Shown in pieces: positions 8,446-17,059 of a stretch of 64,000 bases of DNA; positions within the stretch are counted from its first letter, which is position 1, and each line of letters starts with the position of its first letter. The DNA is from Paraburkholderia largidicola (GTDB taxonomy: Bacteria; Pseudomonadota; Gammaproteobacteria; Burkholderiales; Burkholderiaceae), in contig NZ_AP023174.1 of assembly GCF_013426895.1 (NCBI RefSeq), positions 1,922,001-1,986,000 on the forward strand, read 5' to 3'. The position numbers and the translations under genes are program-made. A model generated the notes under the pieces. The model had not been told where the DNA came from. It worked only from the letters and a program-made list of their open reading frames with translations, and ran no database searches.

Positions 8446-10290
8446 ATGAACGACAAGCCGTCCGGGCTGACGCTCAATCGCACGACGGTCCTGCTGCTCG
8501 TGCTTACGCTGGCCGTGATCTGGTTCGTGCCGCTCGGCTGGCGCCATCTGCTGCCGAGCGACGAAGGCCGCTACGCGGAAATGGCGCGCGAGATGTTCGT
8601 CACCGGCGACTGGATCACGCCGCGCTACAACGGCTACAAGTACTTCGAGAAGCCGCCGCTGCAAACCTGGGCGAACGCGCTGTCGTTCGCGTGGTTCGGC
8701 ATCGGCGAATGGCAGGCGCGCCTCTACACCGCGCTGACGGGCTTCGCGGGCGTGCTGCTGATCGGCTACACCGGCGCACGCGTATTCAATGTTGCGACGG
8801 GCTTCTTCGCCGCGGTCGTGCTCGCAAGCGCGCCGTACTGGTATCTGATGGGCCATTTCAACACGCTCGACATGGGCCTGTCGTTCTGGATGGAAGTCAC
8901 ACTGTGCGCGCTGCTGCTCGCGCAGCGCCCGGGGCTCGCCGCGCGCGAGCAGCGGCTGTGGATGTGGCTCGTGTGGGCCTCGATGGCGCTCGCGGTGCTG
9001 TCCAAGGGCCTCGTCGGGCTGATCCTGCCGGGCGCCGTGCTCGTGCTGTACACGGTGGTCGCCCGCGACTGGGCGATCTGGAAGCGTCTATACCTGGTGA
9101 GCGGGCTGATCGTGTTTTTCGCGGTCGTCACGCCGTGGTTCGTGCTGGTGCAGGATCGCAACCCCGAGTTCTTCAACTTCTTCTTCGTGGTCCAGCAGTT
9201 CAGGCGCTATCTGACGCCCGAGCAGAACCGGCCCGGCCCGATCTGGTACTTCGTGCCCGTGATGCTGGTCGGCTTCCTGCCGTGGTTGTCCCTCACGTTT
9301 CAGAGTGCGCGCCATGCGCTGCGCATGCCGCGCCAGGCGAACGGCTTTGCGCCCGTCACGCTGCTGTTCGTGTGGACCGCGTTCATCTTTCTGTTCTTCA
9401 GCGCGTCGCACTCGAAGCTGCTGTCGTACACGCTCCCCATCGCGCCCGCGATCGCGCTCGTGATCGGCATGTATCTGCCCCTCGTCACGCGTGAGCAGTT
9501 TCACCGGCATCTGACGGGCTACGCGCTGTTCCTCGTGGCGGGCGGCTTCGGCGCAGTGTTTCTCGGGCGTCTGGGCGACCGGCGCAATCCGAATGCGCTG
9601 TACCTGGAATTCCGCACATGGGTGTTCGCGGCGCTCGCGATCGGGTTCGTGTTGACGCTCGTGGCGATCTGGATCAACCGGCGCAGGCGCAGCGCTACCA
9701 ACGGCGCGCAGAACGGTCTGCCCGCCGGCGCCATGAACACCACGCCGGGCGCCGCGAGCCTGAACGCAGGCGCGAACGCAACGTCGACGGGCATCGTGGG
9801 CGCGGCGACGGCGTTCGGCATCGGCTGGGTGCTGCTCGCGACGGTCGCCGGCACGGGCCACGACGCGTTCGGCCGGCTGTCGTCGGGCGCGCCGCTGGCG
9901 CCCGCCATCAAGACCGCGCTGGCGAAGCTGCCCGCCGACACGCCGTTCTACTCGGTCGGCGTGCTCGATCACACGCTGCCTTTCTATATCGACCACACGA
10001 CGATCATGGTCGAGCATGCGGACGAACTGGCGTTTGGCGTGTCGGTCGAACCGCAAAAATGGGTGCCGACGATCCCGCAATGGGTCGAGCGCTGGAAGGC
10101 CGACCGCTACGCGATGGCGCTGATGTCGCCAGACCGCTACAAGGAATTCAGCGACCAGCATCTGCCCATGACCGTCGTCGCGCGCGATACCCGCCGCGTG
10201 ATCGTGGAAAAGCCGCTTCCCGCCGATGCAGGCGGCACCTCGCAAGGCGCCGCCCCGGCCGCGGCGTCAGAGCCGCAGGCGCAGCAATGA
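8446..10290 (+). CDS. arnT: Lipid A Ara4N transferase, ArnT-type glycosyltransferase (GT39/GT83 fold)
   Basis: This polytopic inner-membrane glycosyltransferase (614 residues, a dozen or so hydrophobic segments) transfers 4-amino-4-deoxyarabinose from undecaprenyl phosphate to lipid A or LPS core. The acidic periplasmic loop LLPSDEGRYAEMAREM after the first membrane segment matches the catalytic DEGRYAE motif of ArnT/PMT enzymes, followed by GDWITPRYNGYKYFEKPPL. The soluble C-terminal domain spans roughly residues 460-600 and ends in an Ala/Pro-rich tail. Start ATG 8446 has AAGG upstream. The following genes complete Ara4N synthesis, which makes ArnT more likely than a generic PMT family member. 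Confidence 0.9.
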   Translation: MNDKPSGLTLNRTTVLLLVLTLAVIWFVPLGWRHLLPSDEGRYAEMAREMFVTGDWITPRYNGYKYFEKPPLQTWANALSFAWFGIGEWQARLYTALTGFAGVLLIGYTGARVFNVATGFFAAVVLASAPYWYLMGHFNTLDMGLSFWMEVTLCALLLAQRPGLAAREQRLWMWLVWASMALAVLSKGLVGLILPGAVLVLYTVVARDWAIWKRLYLVSGLIVFFAVVTPWFVLVQDRNPEFFNFFFVVQQFRRYLTPEQNRPGPIWYFVPVMLVGFLPWLSLTFQSARHALRMPRQANGFAPVTLLFVWTAFIFLFFSASHSKLLSYTLPIAPAIALVIGMYLPLVTREQFHRHLTGYALFLVAGGFGAVFLGRLGDRRNPNALYLEFRTWVFAALAIGFVLTLVAIWINRRRRSATNGAQNGLPAGAMNTTPGAASLNAGANATSTGIVGAATAFGIGWVLLATVAGTGHDAFGRLSSGAPLAPAIKTALAKLPADTPFYSVGVLDHTLPFYIDHTTIMVEHADELAFGVSVEPQKWVPTIPQWVERWKADRYAMALMSPDRYKEFSDQHLPMTVVARDTRRVIVEKPLPADAGGTSQGAAPAAASEPQAQQ

Positions 10291-10318
10291 CCTGTTCCCT
10301 CACCCGAACTTTCCTTCG

Positions 10319-10690
10319 ATGAACCCGATTTCGCTTTTCTGCATCCTCGCGGGCGTCGCGCTGAACGCGACGGCCCAACTGCTTCTGAAGGCCGGCACGA
10401 ACGCCGTCGGTCATTTCGACTTCACGATGTCCAACATCATTCCGATCGGCTGGCGCATCGCAACACAGCCGCCCATCATCGGCGGGCTTACCTGCTACGT
10501 GCTGAGCGTGGTCGTGTGGATCGTCGGGCTGTCGCGCGTGGATGTGTCGATCGCCTATCCGATGCTGTCGCTCGGCTATGTTGTGAACGCGTTCGCCGCG
10601 TGGTATCTGTTCGGCGAAGTGTTGTCGGCGCAACGTCTCGTCGGCATCGGCGTGATCCTGGTGGGCGTGTTCCTCGTGGCGCGCAGCTGA
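10319..10690 (+). CDS. Small EamA/ArnE-like flippase subunit
   Basis: A 123-residue protein with four hydrophobic helices of the EamA half-transporter type (MNPISLFCILAGVALNATAQLLLKAG at the N-terminus; SRVDVSIAYPMLSLGYVVNA and FGEVLSAQRLVGIGVILVGV at the C-terminus). In enterobacteria the ArnE-ArnF heterodimer flips undecaprenyl-phosphate-Ara4N across the inner membrane. Only one such gene is present here, so the active form may be a homodimer or may use a partner coded elsewhere. It starts 28 bases after arnT. The alternative, a generic SMR-like exporter, is less likely given the operon. Confidence 0.85.
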   Translation: MNPISLFCILAGVALNATAQLLLKAGTNAVGHFDFTMSNIIPIGWRIATQPPIIGGLTCYVLSVVVWIVGLSRVDVSIAYPMLSLGYVVNAFAAWYLFGEVLSAQRLVGIGVILVGVFLVARS

Positions 10691-10932
10691 GGGCGGCTGC
10701 CCGACCCGGTTCGGACGTAGAGGAAACGCCCCTGGCAAGCAGCCCTGCGTCTGCTAACGTATTCCGAATTGTTTCGAGCGCTGGACATTGGAGCGGAACT
10801 CGCACATTATCGCCGCCGCATTCCGGCACTGATCGGCGCAAGCGCGTCAATTTAAGCTTAATGAAAGCTAAATGCCGGGCTTCGTTAAGAAAAGCAGCCC
10901 GTGACCCTTTTTAATATCGAGCAAAACCATCC

Positions 10933-12084
10933 ATGACCCAGTCATCCGTTCCGTTTTTGCCGTTCGTCCGTCCCGAGATCGATGAAGAAACGATCCGCGG
11001 TGTAGTCGACGTGCTCCGCTCCGGCTGGATCACGACGGGCCCGCAGAACCAGGCGTTCGAAAAGGCATTGTCGGAATACTGCGGCGGCCGCCCGGTGCGC
11101 ACGTTCAACTCGGGCACGGCGACGCTGGAAATCGGTCTGCGCATCGCGGGCGTCGGCGCCGGCGATGAAGTCATCACGACGCCCGCGACGTGGGTGTCGA
11201 CCAGCAACGTGATCCTGGAAGTGGGTGCGACGCCTGTGTTCGTCGATATCGACCCGGCCACGCGCAATATCGATCTGAGCCTGCTCGAAAAGGCGATCAC
11301 GCCGCGTACCAAGGCAATCATTCCTGTGTTCCTGTCGGGCCTGCCCGTCGACATGGACCGCCTCTACGCGATCGCCCGCGCCCACAAGCTGCGTGTCATC
11401 GAAGACGCCGCGCAGGCGTTCGGCTCGACATGGAAGGGTGAACGCATCGGCAAGCTCGGCGACATCGTGTCGTTCAGCTTCCACGCAAACAAGAACCTGA
11501 CCTCGATCGAAGGCGGCGCCCTGGTGCTGAACAACGAGGAAGAAGCCGTCCTCGCGCAGAAATACCGGCTGCAGGGTATCGTGCGTACGGGTTTCGACGG
11601 CATGGATTGCGAATTGCTGGGTGGGAAGTACAACCTGACGGACGTCGCGGCGCGGGTCGGCCTTGGGCAGCTGCAGCATATCGAGCGCTTCAATGCGCAG
11701 CGCAAGAAGCTCGCGCGCGAGTACTTCGATGGTTTCGAGGGCGGCGCGGCCGTCAGGCTCGGCATGGGCCTGCCGCTCGCGGACTTCGAAAACAGCAACT
11801 GGCACATGTTCCTCGTGACGCTGCCGCTCGCGCGCCTGTCGCTCAGCCGCGCCGCGTTCATGGAGCAGATGAAGGAACGCGGTATCGGCACGGGCACGCA
11901 CTACCCGGCCCTCCACCTGTTCTCGCTGTATCGCGCGATGGGCTACAAGGAGGGCATGTACCCGCATGCGGAGCACTATGGCGCGACTACACTCACGCTG
12001 CCGCTCTTCACGCAGATGAATGAAGGCGACGTCGCGCGCGTGTGCCGCGCCGTCAACGAGATTTGCGAACAATACGGCCGGTAA
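10933..12084 (+). CDS. arnB: UDP-4-amino-4-deoxy-L-arabinose aminotransferase ArnB
   Basis: A PLP aminotransferase of the DegT/DnrJ/EryC1/StrS family, 383 residues, that converts UDP-Ara4O to UDP-Ara4N with glutamate. Visible motifs are FNSGTATLEIGLRIAG (phosphate-binding), VIEDAAQAFGSTWKG with the cofactor-binding Asp, and FSFHANKNLTSIEGGA with the Schiff-base lysine. It follows the flippase gene after 242 bases that are AT-rich towards the end (around 10850-10920), so a second promoter in front of arnB is possible. Ribosome site is weak. Length and context fit ArnB well. Confidence 0.94.
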   Translation: MTQSSVPFLPFVRPEIDEETIRGVVDVLRSGWITTGPQNQAFEKALSEYCGGRPVRTFNSGTATLEIGLRIAGVGAGDEVITTPATWVSTSNVILEVGATPVFVDIDPATRNIDLSLLEKAITPRTKAIIPVFLSGLPVDMDRLYAIARAHKLRVIEDAAQAFGSTWKGERIGKLGDIVSFSFHANKNLTSIEGGALVLNNEEEAVLAQKYRLQGIVRTGFDGMDCELLGGKYNLTDVAARVGLGQLQHIERFNAQRKKLAREYFDGFEGGAAVRLGMGLPLADFENSNWHMFLVTLPLARLSLSRAAFMEQMKERGIGTGTHYPALHLFSLYRAMGYKEGMYPHAEHYGATTLTLPLFTQMNEGDVARVCRAVNEICEQYGR

Positions 12085-12126
12085 TCTGGTCAATCAAGCG
12101 GTCAACCAAGCGGAAACCCAGCGGAA

Positions 12127-13176
12127 ATGAATCAAACGGACCCACGCCCGGTCGCGCCCGAACTCTCGGTCATCATCCCCGTGTACAACGAGGAAGCGGG
12201 GCTCGGCGAACTGTTCTCGCGCCTGTACCCGGCCCTCGACGCGCTCGGCACCGGCTACGAGGTGATCTTCATCAACGACGGCAGCCGCGACCGCTCGGCG
12301 GCGCTGCTCGCCGAGCAGTTCCGCGCCCGTCCCGACACGACCCGCGTGATCCTGCTGAACGGCAACTACGGGCAGCACATGGCGATCCTCGCGGGCTTCG
12401 AGCAGTCGCGCGGCCAGATCGTCGTCACGCTCGATGCCGACCTGCAGAATCCGCCTGAAGAAATCGGCAAGCTGTGCACGAAGATGCGCGAGGGCTTCGA
12501 CTACGTCGGCACGATCCGCATCCAGCGCCAGGACAGCCTGTGGCGGCGCAAGGCGTCGCTGGTGATGAACCGGCTGCGCGAGCGCATCACGCGCATCAAG
12601 ATGACCGATCAGGGCTGCATGCTGCGCGCGTACAGCCGCCATATCGTCGACACGATCAACCGCTGCGGCGAAATCAACACGTTCATCCCCGCGCTCGCCT
12701 ACACGTTCGCGCAAAACCCCGTCGAAATCGAAGTCGCGCACGAAGAGCGCTTCGCGGGCGAATCGAAGTACTCGTTGTACAGCCTGATCCGCCTGAACTT
12801 CGACCTCGTGACGGGCTTTTCGGTCGTGCCGCTGCAATGGCTGTCGTTCATCGGCGTGATTCTGTCGATGGGCTCGGCCGCCCTGTTCGTGCTGCTGCTG
12901 ATTCGCCGCTTCATCATCGGCGCGGAAGTGCAAGGCGTGTTCACGCTGTTCGCGATCACGTTCTTCATGCTCGGCGTGATCATCTTCGCGCTCGGCCTGC
13001 TCGGCGAATATATCGGCCGGATCTATCAGCAGGTGCGCGCGCGGCCGCGCTATCTGGTGCAAACCATCCTCGAACAACGCAACGGCGAACCGGTTGCCGC
13101 GCAGCCGCGCCAGTCGGTCATCCCGGGCGTGCAGCCCGCGCCTGTCACGGGCGACGACCAGGGACTCATCCGATGA
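12127..13176 (+). CDS. arnC: Undecaprenyl-phosphate Ara4FN transferase ArnC
   Basis: A GT2-family membrane glycosyltransferase, 349 residues, that moves formylated Ara4N from UDP to undecaprenyl phosphate on the cytoplasmic face. The N-terminal GT-A domain has SVIIPVYNEEAGL, FINDGSRDRS and VTLDADLQNPPEEI (nucleotide- and metal-binding aspartates). Two membrane helices follow around residues 235-305 (LSFIGVILSMGSAALFVLLL and ITFFMLGVIIFALGLLG). It overlaps the next gene by four bases (ATGA), which indicates translational coupling. Confidence 0.94.
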   Translation: MNQTDPRPVAPELSVIIPVYNEEAGLGELFSRLYPALDALGTGYEVIFINDGSRDRSAALLAEQFRARPDTTRVILLNGNYGQHMAILAGFEQSRGQIVVTLDADLQNPPEEIGKLCTKMREGFDYVGTIRIQRQDSLWRRKASLVMNRLRERITRIKMTDQGCMLRAYSRHIVDTINRCGEINTFIPALAYTFAQNPVEIEVAHEERFAGESKYSLYSLIRLNFDLVTGFSVVPLQWLSFIGVILSMGSAALFVLLLIRRFIIGAEVQGVFTLFAITFFMLGVIIFALGLLGEYIGRIYQQVRARPRYLVQTILEQRNGEPVAAQPRQSVIPGVQPAPVTGDDQGLIR

Positions 13177-14120
13177 AGCCGCGCGCCGTCGTTTTCGCGT
13201 ATCACAACGTCGGCGTGCGCTGCCTGCAGGTGCTGCTCGCGCGCGGCGTCGACGTCGCGCTGGTCGTCACGCATGAAGACAGCCCCACCGAAAACATCTG
13301 GTTCGGCAGCGTCGCGACGGTGGCCGCCGAGCATGGCATTCCCGTCGTCACGCCCGCTGATCCCAAGAGCGCTGAATTGCGAGCACGCATCGTCGAGGCG
13401 CGGCCGGACTTCATCTTCTCGTTCTATTACCGGCACATGCTGCCCGTCGATCTACTCGCCGTCGCGCCGCGCGGCGCGTACAACATGCACGGATCGCTGC
13501 TGCCGAAGTACCGCGGCCGCGTGCCCACCAACTGGGCCGTGCTGAACGGCGAAACCGAGACGGGCGCGACGCTGCATGAAATGGCCGCGAAGCCCGACGC
13601 GGGCGCGATCATCGCGCAGACGCCCGTGCCCATCCTGCCCGACGACACGGCCGCGCAGGTGTTCGACAAGGTGACCGTGGCCGCCGAGCAGACGCTATGG
13701 CGCGCACTGCCCGCGCTGCTCAAGGGCGAAGCGCCGCATCTGCCGAACGATCTCGCGCACGGCAGCTACTTCGGCGGACGCAAGCCGGAAGACGGGCGCA
13801 TCGACTTCAGCCAGAGCGGCCAGCAGGTGTACAACCTGATTCGCGCCGTCGCGCCGCCGTATCCGGGGGCATTTACCGACATCGGCGGCGAACGCTTCGT
13901 CGTCGCGCGCGCGCGGCTGGCGCCGCCCGGCGCGCCAGGCGGGGATTTGCCGCCCGGCATCCACGTAGGCGATAATGGCTTTTTTGCGACATGCGGCGAC
14001 GGCCGCGTGGTCGCGATCCACGAATTGCGGCATCAGCGCGACGATCAGCACCAGACAAGCGAGCGCGTCGTCACCCCCGCCGAATTCACCCAGCTCACTC
14101 AATCTTCCCGTAACACATGA
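13173..14120 (+). CDS. arnA1: UDP-Ara4N formyltransferase (N-terminal half of ArnA as a separate gene)
   Basis: The 315-residue protein is a Fmt-fold formyltransferase that uses 10-formyl-tetrahydrofolate to formylate UDP-Ara4N. It shows the catalytic triad context: Asn and His in YNMHGSLLPKYRGR and Asp in AAKPDAGAIIAQTP. In E. coli this activity is fused to the decarboxylase in one ArnA; here the two halves are separate genes overlapping by four bases at both ends of this gene. The start at 13173 lies inside the arnC stop. The C-terminal 60 residues are Ala/Pro-rich. Confidence 0.92.
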   Translation: MKPRAVVFAYHNVGVRCLQVLLARGVDVALVVTHEDSPTENIWFGSVATVAAEHGIPVVTPADPKSAELRARIVEARPDFIFSFYYRHMLPVDLLAVAPRGAYNMHGSLLPKYRGRVPTNWAVLNGETETGATLHEMAAKPDAGAIIAQTPVPILPDDTAAQVFDKVTVAAEQTLWRALPALLKGEAPHLPNDLAHGSYFGGRKPEDGRIDFSQSGQQVYNLIRAVAPPYPGAFTDIGGERFVVARARLAPPGAPGGDLPPGIHVGDNGFFATCGDGRVVAIHELRHQRDDQHQTSERVVTPAEFTQLTQSSRNT

Positions 14121-15163
14121 AAAAAGTCCTGATTCTGGGTGTGAACGGCTTCATCGGCCATCACCTGTCCAAGCGAATTCTCGAAACGACCGATTGGGAA
14201 GTGTTCGGCATGGACATGCAGACCGAACGCCTCGGCGATCTCGTCAACCACGAGCGCATGCATTTCTTCGAGGGTGACATCACGATCAACAAGGAGTGGG
14301 TCGAGTATCACGTGAAGAAGTGCGACGTGATCCTGCCGCTGGTCGCGATCGCCACGCCTGCAACCTACGTGAAGCAGCCGCTGCGCGTGTTCGAACTGGA
14401 CTTCGAGGCGAACCTGCCCATCGTCCGTTCGGCCGTGAAGTACGGCAAGCACCTCGTCTTCCCGTCCACGTCGGAAGTCTATGGCATGTGCTCGGACGAG
14501 CAGTTCGACCCGGACGAGTCCGCCCTCACCTACGGCCCGATCAACAAGCCGCGCTGGATCTACGCGTGCTCGAAGCAACTGATGGACCGCGTGATCTGGG
14601 GCTACGGCATGGAAGGCCTGAACTTCACGCTGTTCCGTCCGTTCAACTGGATCGGCCCGGGCCTCGACTCGATCTACACGCCGAAGGAAGGTTCGTCGCG
14701 CGTGGTCACGCAGTTCCTGGGCCATATCGTGCGCGGCGAGAACATCAGCCTCGTCGACGGCGGCGCGCAGAAGCGCGCGTTCACGGATATCGACGACGGC
14801 ATCAGCGCGCTGATGAAGATCATCGAGAACAAGGACGGCGTCGCGACGGGCAAGATCTACAACATCGGCAATCCGACCAACAACTTCTCGGTGCGCGAGC
14901 TCGCGCACAAGATGCTCGCGCTCGCCGCCGAATTCCCCGAGTACGCGGAAACGGCGAAGAAGGTGCAACTGGTCGAAACGTCGTCGGGCGCGTATTACGG
15001 CGCGGGCTATCAGGACGTGCAGAACCGCGTGCCGAAGATCGACAACACGATGCAGGAACTCTCCTGGGCGCCGACATCGACCTTCGACGAAGCGCTGCGC
15101 AAGATTTTCGAAGCGTACCGCGGGCATGTCGCCGAAGCACGCGCCCTCGTCGAACAACAGTAA
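14117..15163 (+). CDS. arnA2: UDP-glucuronate decarboxylase (C-terminal half of ArnA as a separate gene)
   Basis: An extended SDR enzyme, 348 residues, that oxidatively decarboxylates UDP-glucuronate to UDP-Ara4O. It has the NAD loop LGVNGFIGHH, the catalytic FPSTSEVYGMC segment, the YACSKQLMDR (YxxxK) pair and RPFNWIGPGLD, all as in E. coli ArnA residues beyond 310, and AFTDIDDGI near the arginine region. It is an independent gene with its own start in an ATGA overlap with the formyltransferase. The UDP-glucose dehydrogenase that supplies its substrate is not in this window. Confidence 0.94.
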   Translation: MKKVLILGVNGFIGHHLSKRILETTDWEVFGMDMQTERLGDLVNHERMHFFEGDITINKEWVEYHVKKCDVILPLVAIATPATYVKQPLRVFELDFEANLPIVRSAVKYGKHLVFPSTSEVYGMCSDEQFDPDESALTYGPINKPRWIYACSKQLMDRVIWGYGMEGLNFTLFRPFNWIGPGLDSIYTPKEGSSRVVTQFLGHIVRGENISLVDGGAQKRAFTDIDDGISALMKIIENKDGVATGKIYNIGNPTNNFSVRELAHKMLALAAEFPEYAETAKKVQLVETSSGAYYGAGYQDVQNRVPKIDNTMQELSWAPTSTFDEALRKIFEAYRGHVAEARALVEQQ

Positions 15164-15175
15164 GGGCTGCCGCGC

Positions 15176-16072
15176 TTGGCTCTGATCGTCCTGAAGATCG
15201 ATGTCGATACGCTGCGCGGCACGCGTGAAGGCGTGCCGAATCTCGCGCGTATCTTCGACCGCTACAAGGCGCGCGCCACGTTCCTGTTCAGCCTCGGCCC
15301 CGACCACACCGGCTGGGCGATGCGGCGCGTGCTGCGGCCCGGCTTTCTGAAGAAGGTGTCGCGCACGTCGGTGGTCGAGCATTACGGCGTGAAACAGCTG
15401 ATGTACGGCGTGCTTCTGCCCGGCCCCGACATCGGCGCGCGCGCCCGCTCCGAAATGCGCGCGATCCACGAAGCCGGCTTCGAATGCGGCATTCACACGT
15501 GGGATCACGTCTACTGGCAGGACAACGTGCGTTCGCGTCCGCGCGACTGGACCGTCGCGCAGATGCAGAAGAGCCACGACCGCTTCGCCGATATCTTCGG
15601 CATGCCGCCCGTCACGCACGGCGCCGCAGGCTGGCAGATGAACGGCCATGCGTTCGAGCAGATCGACGCGTGGGGCATGCAGTACGCGTCCGACGGGCGC
15701 GGGCATACGCCGTACTTCCCGGTCGTCGGCGGCCGCACGTTGTCGCATGTGCAGATGCCGACCACGCTGCCCACGCTCGACGAAGTGCTGGGCATCGACG
15801 GCATCGACACGCACAACGTCGCCGAGTGGATGTTGAAGCGCACCGAAAACAATCCGCACGATCAGGTGTTCACGCTGCACGCGGAACTCGAAGGCCAGAA
15901 ACTCGCGCCCGTGTTCGAGCAACTGCTTGCCGGCTGGCGCGCGCAAGGCCACACGTTCGCCACGATGGGCGATTATCACGCCACGCTAGACCGTGACACA
16001 CTGCCGTCGTACCCTGTGACGTGGGGCGAGATTCCAGGCCGTTCCGGCGAACTGATCGTTCAGCCCGACTAG
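15176..16072 (+). CDS. arnD: 4-deoxy-4-formamido-L-arabinose-phosphoundecaprenol deformylase ArnD
   Basis: A NodB-fold polysaccharide deacetylase, 298 residues, that removes the formyl group from undecaprenyl-phosphate-Ara4FN before transfer. The metal site is recognisable as LKIDVDTLRGTREGVP at the N-terminus and GIHTWDHVYWQ near residue 105, followed by HGAAGWQMNGHA. No ATG fits: conserved sequence begins right after TTG 15176, with AAGGG about nine bases ahead, so a TTG start is likely. It is 12 bases after arnA2 and closes the Ara4N operon. Confidence 0.92.
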   Translation: MALIVLKIDVDTLRGTREGVPNLARIFDRYKARATFLFSLGPDHTGWAMRRVLRPGFLKKVSRTSVVEHYGVKQLMYGVLLPGPDIGARARSEMRAIHEAGFECGIHTWDHVYWQDNVRSRPRDWTVAQMQKSHDRFADIFGMPPVTHGAAGWQMNGHAFEQIDAWGMQYASDGRGHTPYFPVVGGRTLSHVQMPTTLPTLDEVLGIDGIDTHNVAEWMLKRTENNPHDQVFTLHAELEGQKLAPVFEQLLAGWRAQGHTFATMGDYHATLDRDTLPSYPVTWGEIPGRSGELIVQPD

Positions 16073-16244
16073 GCGCGCGGCATGCGGGGCATCTTTCGAC
16101 ACGCGTTCGCCCACTGTCCGAGACCGCATTTGCCGAACGCGCAGCACGTCCCGAAGCACACCCAGCAATCCCGAAGAATGCGCTCAGGCGCGGCCCACGC
16201 CGCCGCCGACACCGATAACAATTGATAACAAACCGGAGGACCTC

Positions 16245-16706
16245 GTGCCCATCGCAGTCGATAAACCCGTTCCCGATTTCACCGCCCCGGCTACGGGCGG
16301 CGACTTCACGCTGTCCAGCCTGCGCGGCAAGAAAGTCGTCGTGTATTTCTACCCGAAGGACAACACGCCCGGCTGCACGACGGAAGGACTGCAGTTCCGC
16401 GACCTGTATCCGAAGTTCAAGAAAGCGGGCGCGGAGATCATCGGCGTATCGCGCGACAGCGTACGTTCGCACGATAACTTCAAGGCCAAGCTGGAACTGC
16501 CGTTTACCTTGGTATCGGATCCGGAAGAAACGCTGTGCACGCTCTTCGGCGTCATGAAATTGAAGAAAATGTATGGCAAAGAAGTACGGGGAATCGAGCG
16601 CTCCACGTTCGTCATCGATGCTGAAGGCGTGTTGCGCCGCGAATGGCGCGGCGTGAAAGTGCCGGGGCACGTCGACGAGATTCTGGAGGCTGTACAAGCG
16701 CTTTGA
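16245..16706 (+). CDS. bcp: Thioredoxin-dependent peroxiredoxin, Bcp/PrxQ family
   Basis: A 153-residue peroxiredoxin that reduces hydroperoxides in the cytoplasm. The peroxidatic cysteine is Cys44 in KDNTPGCTTEG. The resolving cysteine that many Bcp proteins have five residues later is absent; Cys98 in EETLCTLFG is the only other cysteine and could serve instead. Start is GTG 16245, with a good GGAGGA site; MPIAVDKPVPDFTAP follows. It stands 172 bases after arnD, with its own leader containing a GATAACA direct repeat. A terminator follows at 16844. Confidence 0.93.
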   Translation: MPIAVDKPVPDFTAPATGGDFTLSSLRGKKVVVYFYPKDNTPGCTTEGLQFRDLYPKFKKAGAEIIGVSRDSVRSHDNFKAKLELPFTLVSDPEETLCTLFGVMKLKKMYGKEVRGIERSTFVIDAEGVLRREWRGVKVPGHVDEILEAVQAL

Positions 16707-17059
16707 GGCGCGTTATATTGGGCCGCAATGAGTGCCTGTTCACATACTTTTTTCCGCAGTTGCGCTGCAGATCGCGTCGTCATCGCCGTTGACAGTACGG
16801 CCATGAGGCGAGCCACGAGGCGCAATGCGATGACCGAAGTCGAGCCGCTTGCCCCGTCTGCCGGGGCGGCGGCTTTTTTAATTGCGCGCAGCAGTTTGCG
16901 ACGTTCGCAGCGCACTTTCGTCAAGGAGCCGATCGAAGACCAGGCGAACCGGCATTACTAATCCGACACGCGCCACCGGACGCAAATTGCGGGCGCACGA
17001 CGCACGACAGTTTGCGGCAGGCGGCGAAGAATTGTGACCCGCTTTACTCGAGGGAAACC
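16707..17059. other. Non-coding gap between bcp and the PhoH gene
   Basis: No gene is supported. The stretch contains a clear intrinsic terminator (16844-16880) and, after it, about 180 bases of leader for the PhoH-type gene. Confidence 0.6.
16844..16880 (+). terminator. Intrinsic terminator after bcp
   Basis: A GC-rich stem (GCCGC..GCCCCG pairing with CGGGGCGGCGGC) is followed by TTTTTT, a classic rho-independent terminator on the plus strand. Confidence 0.85.
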
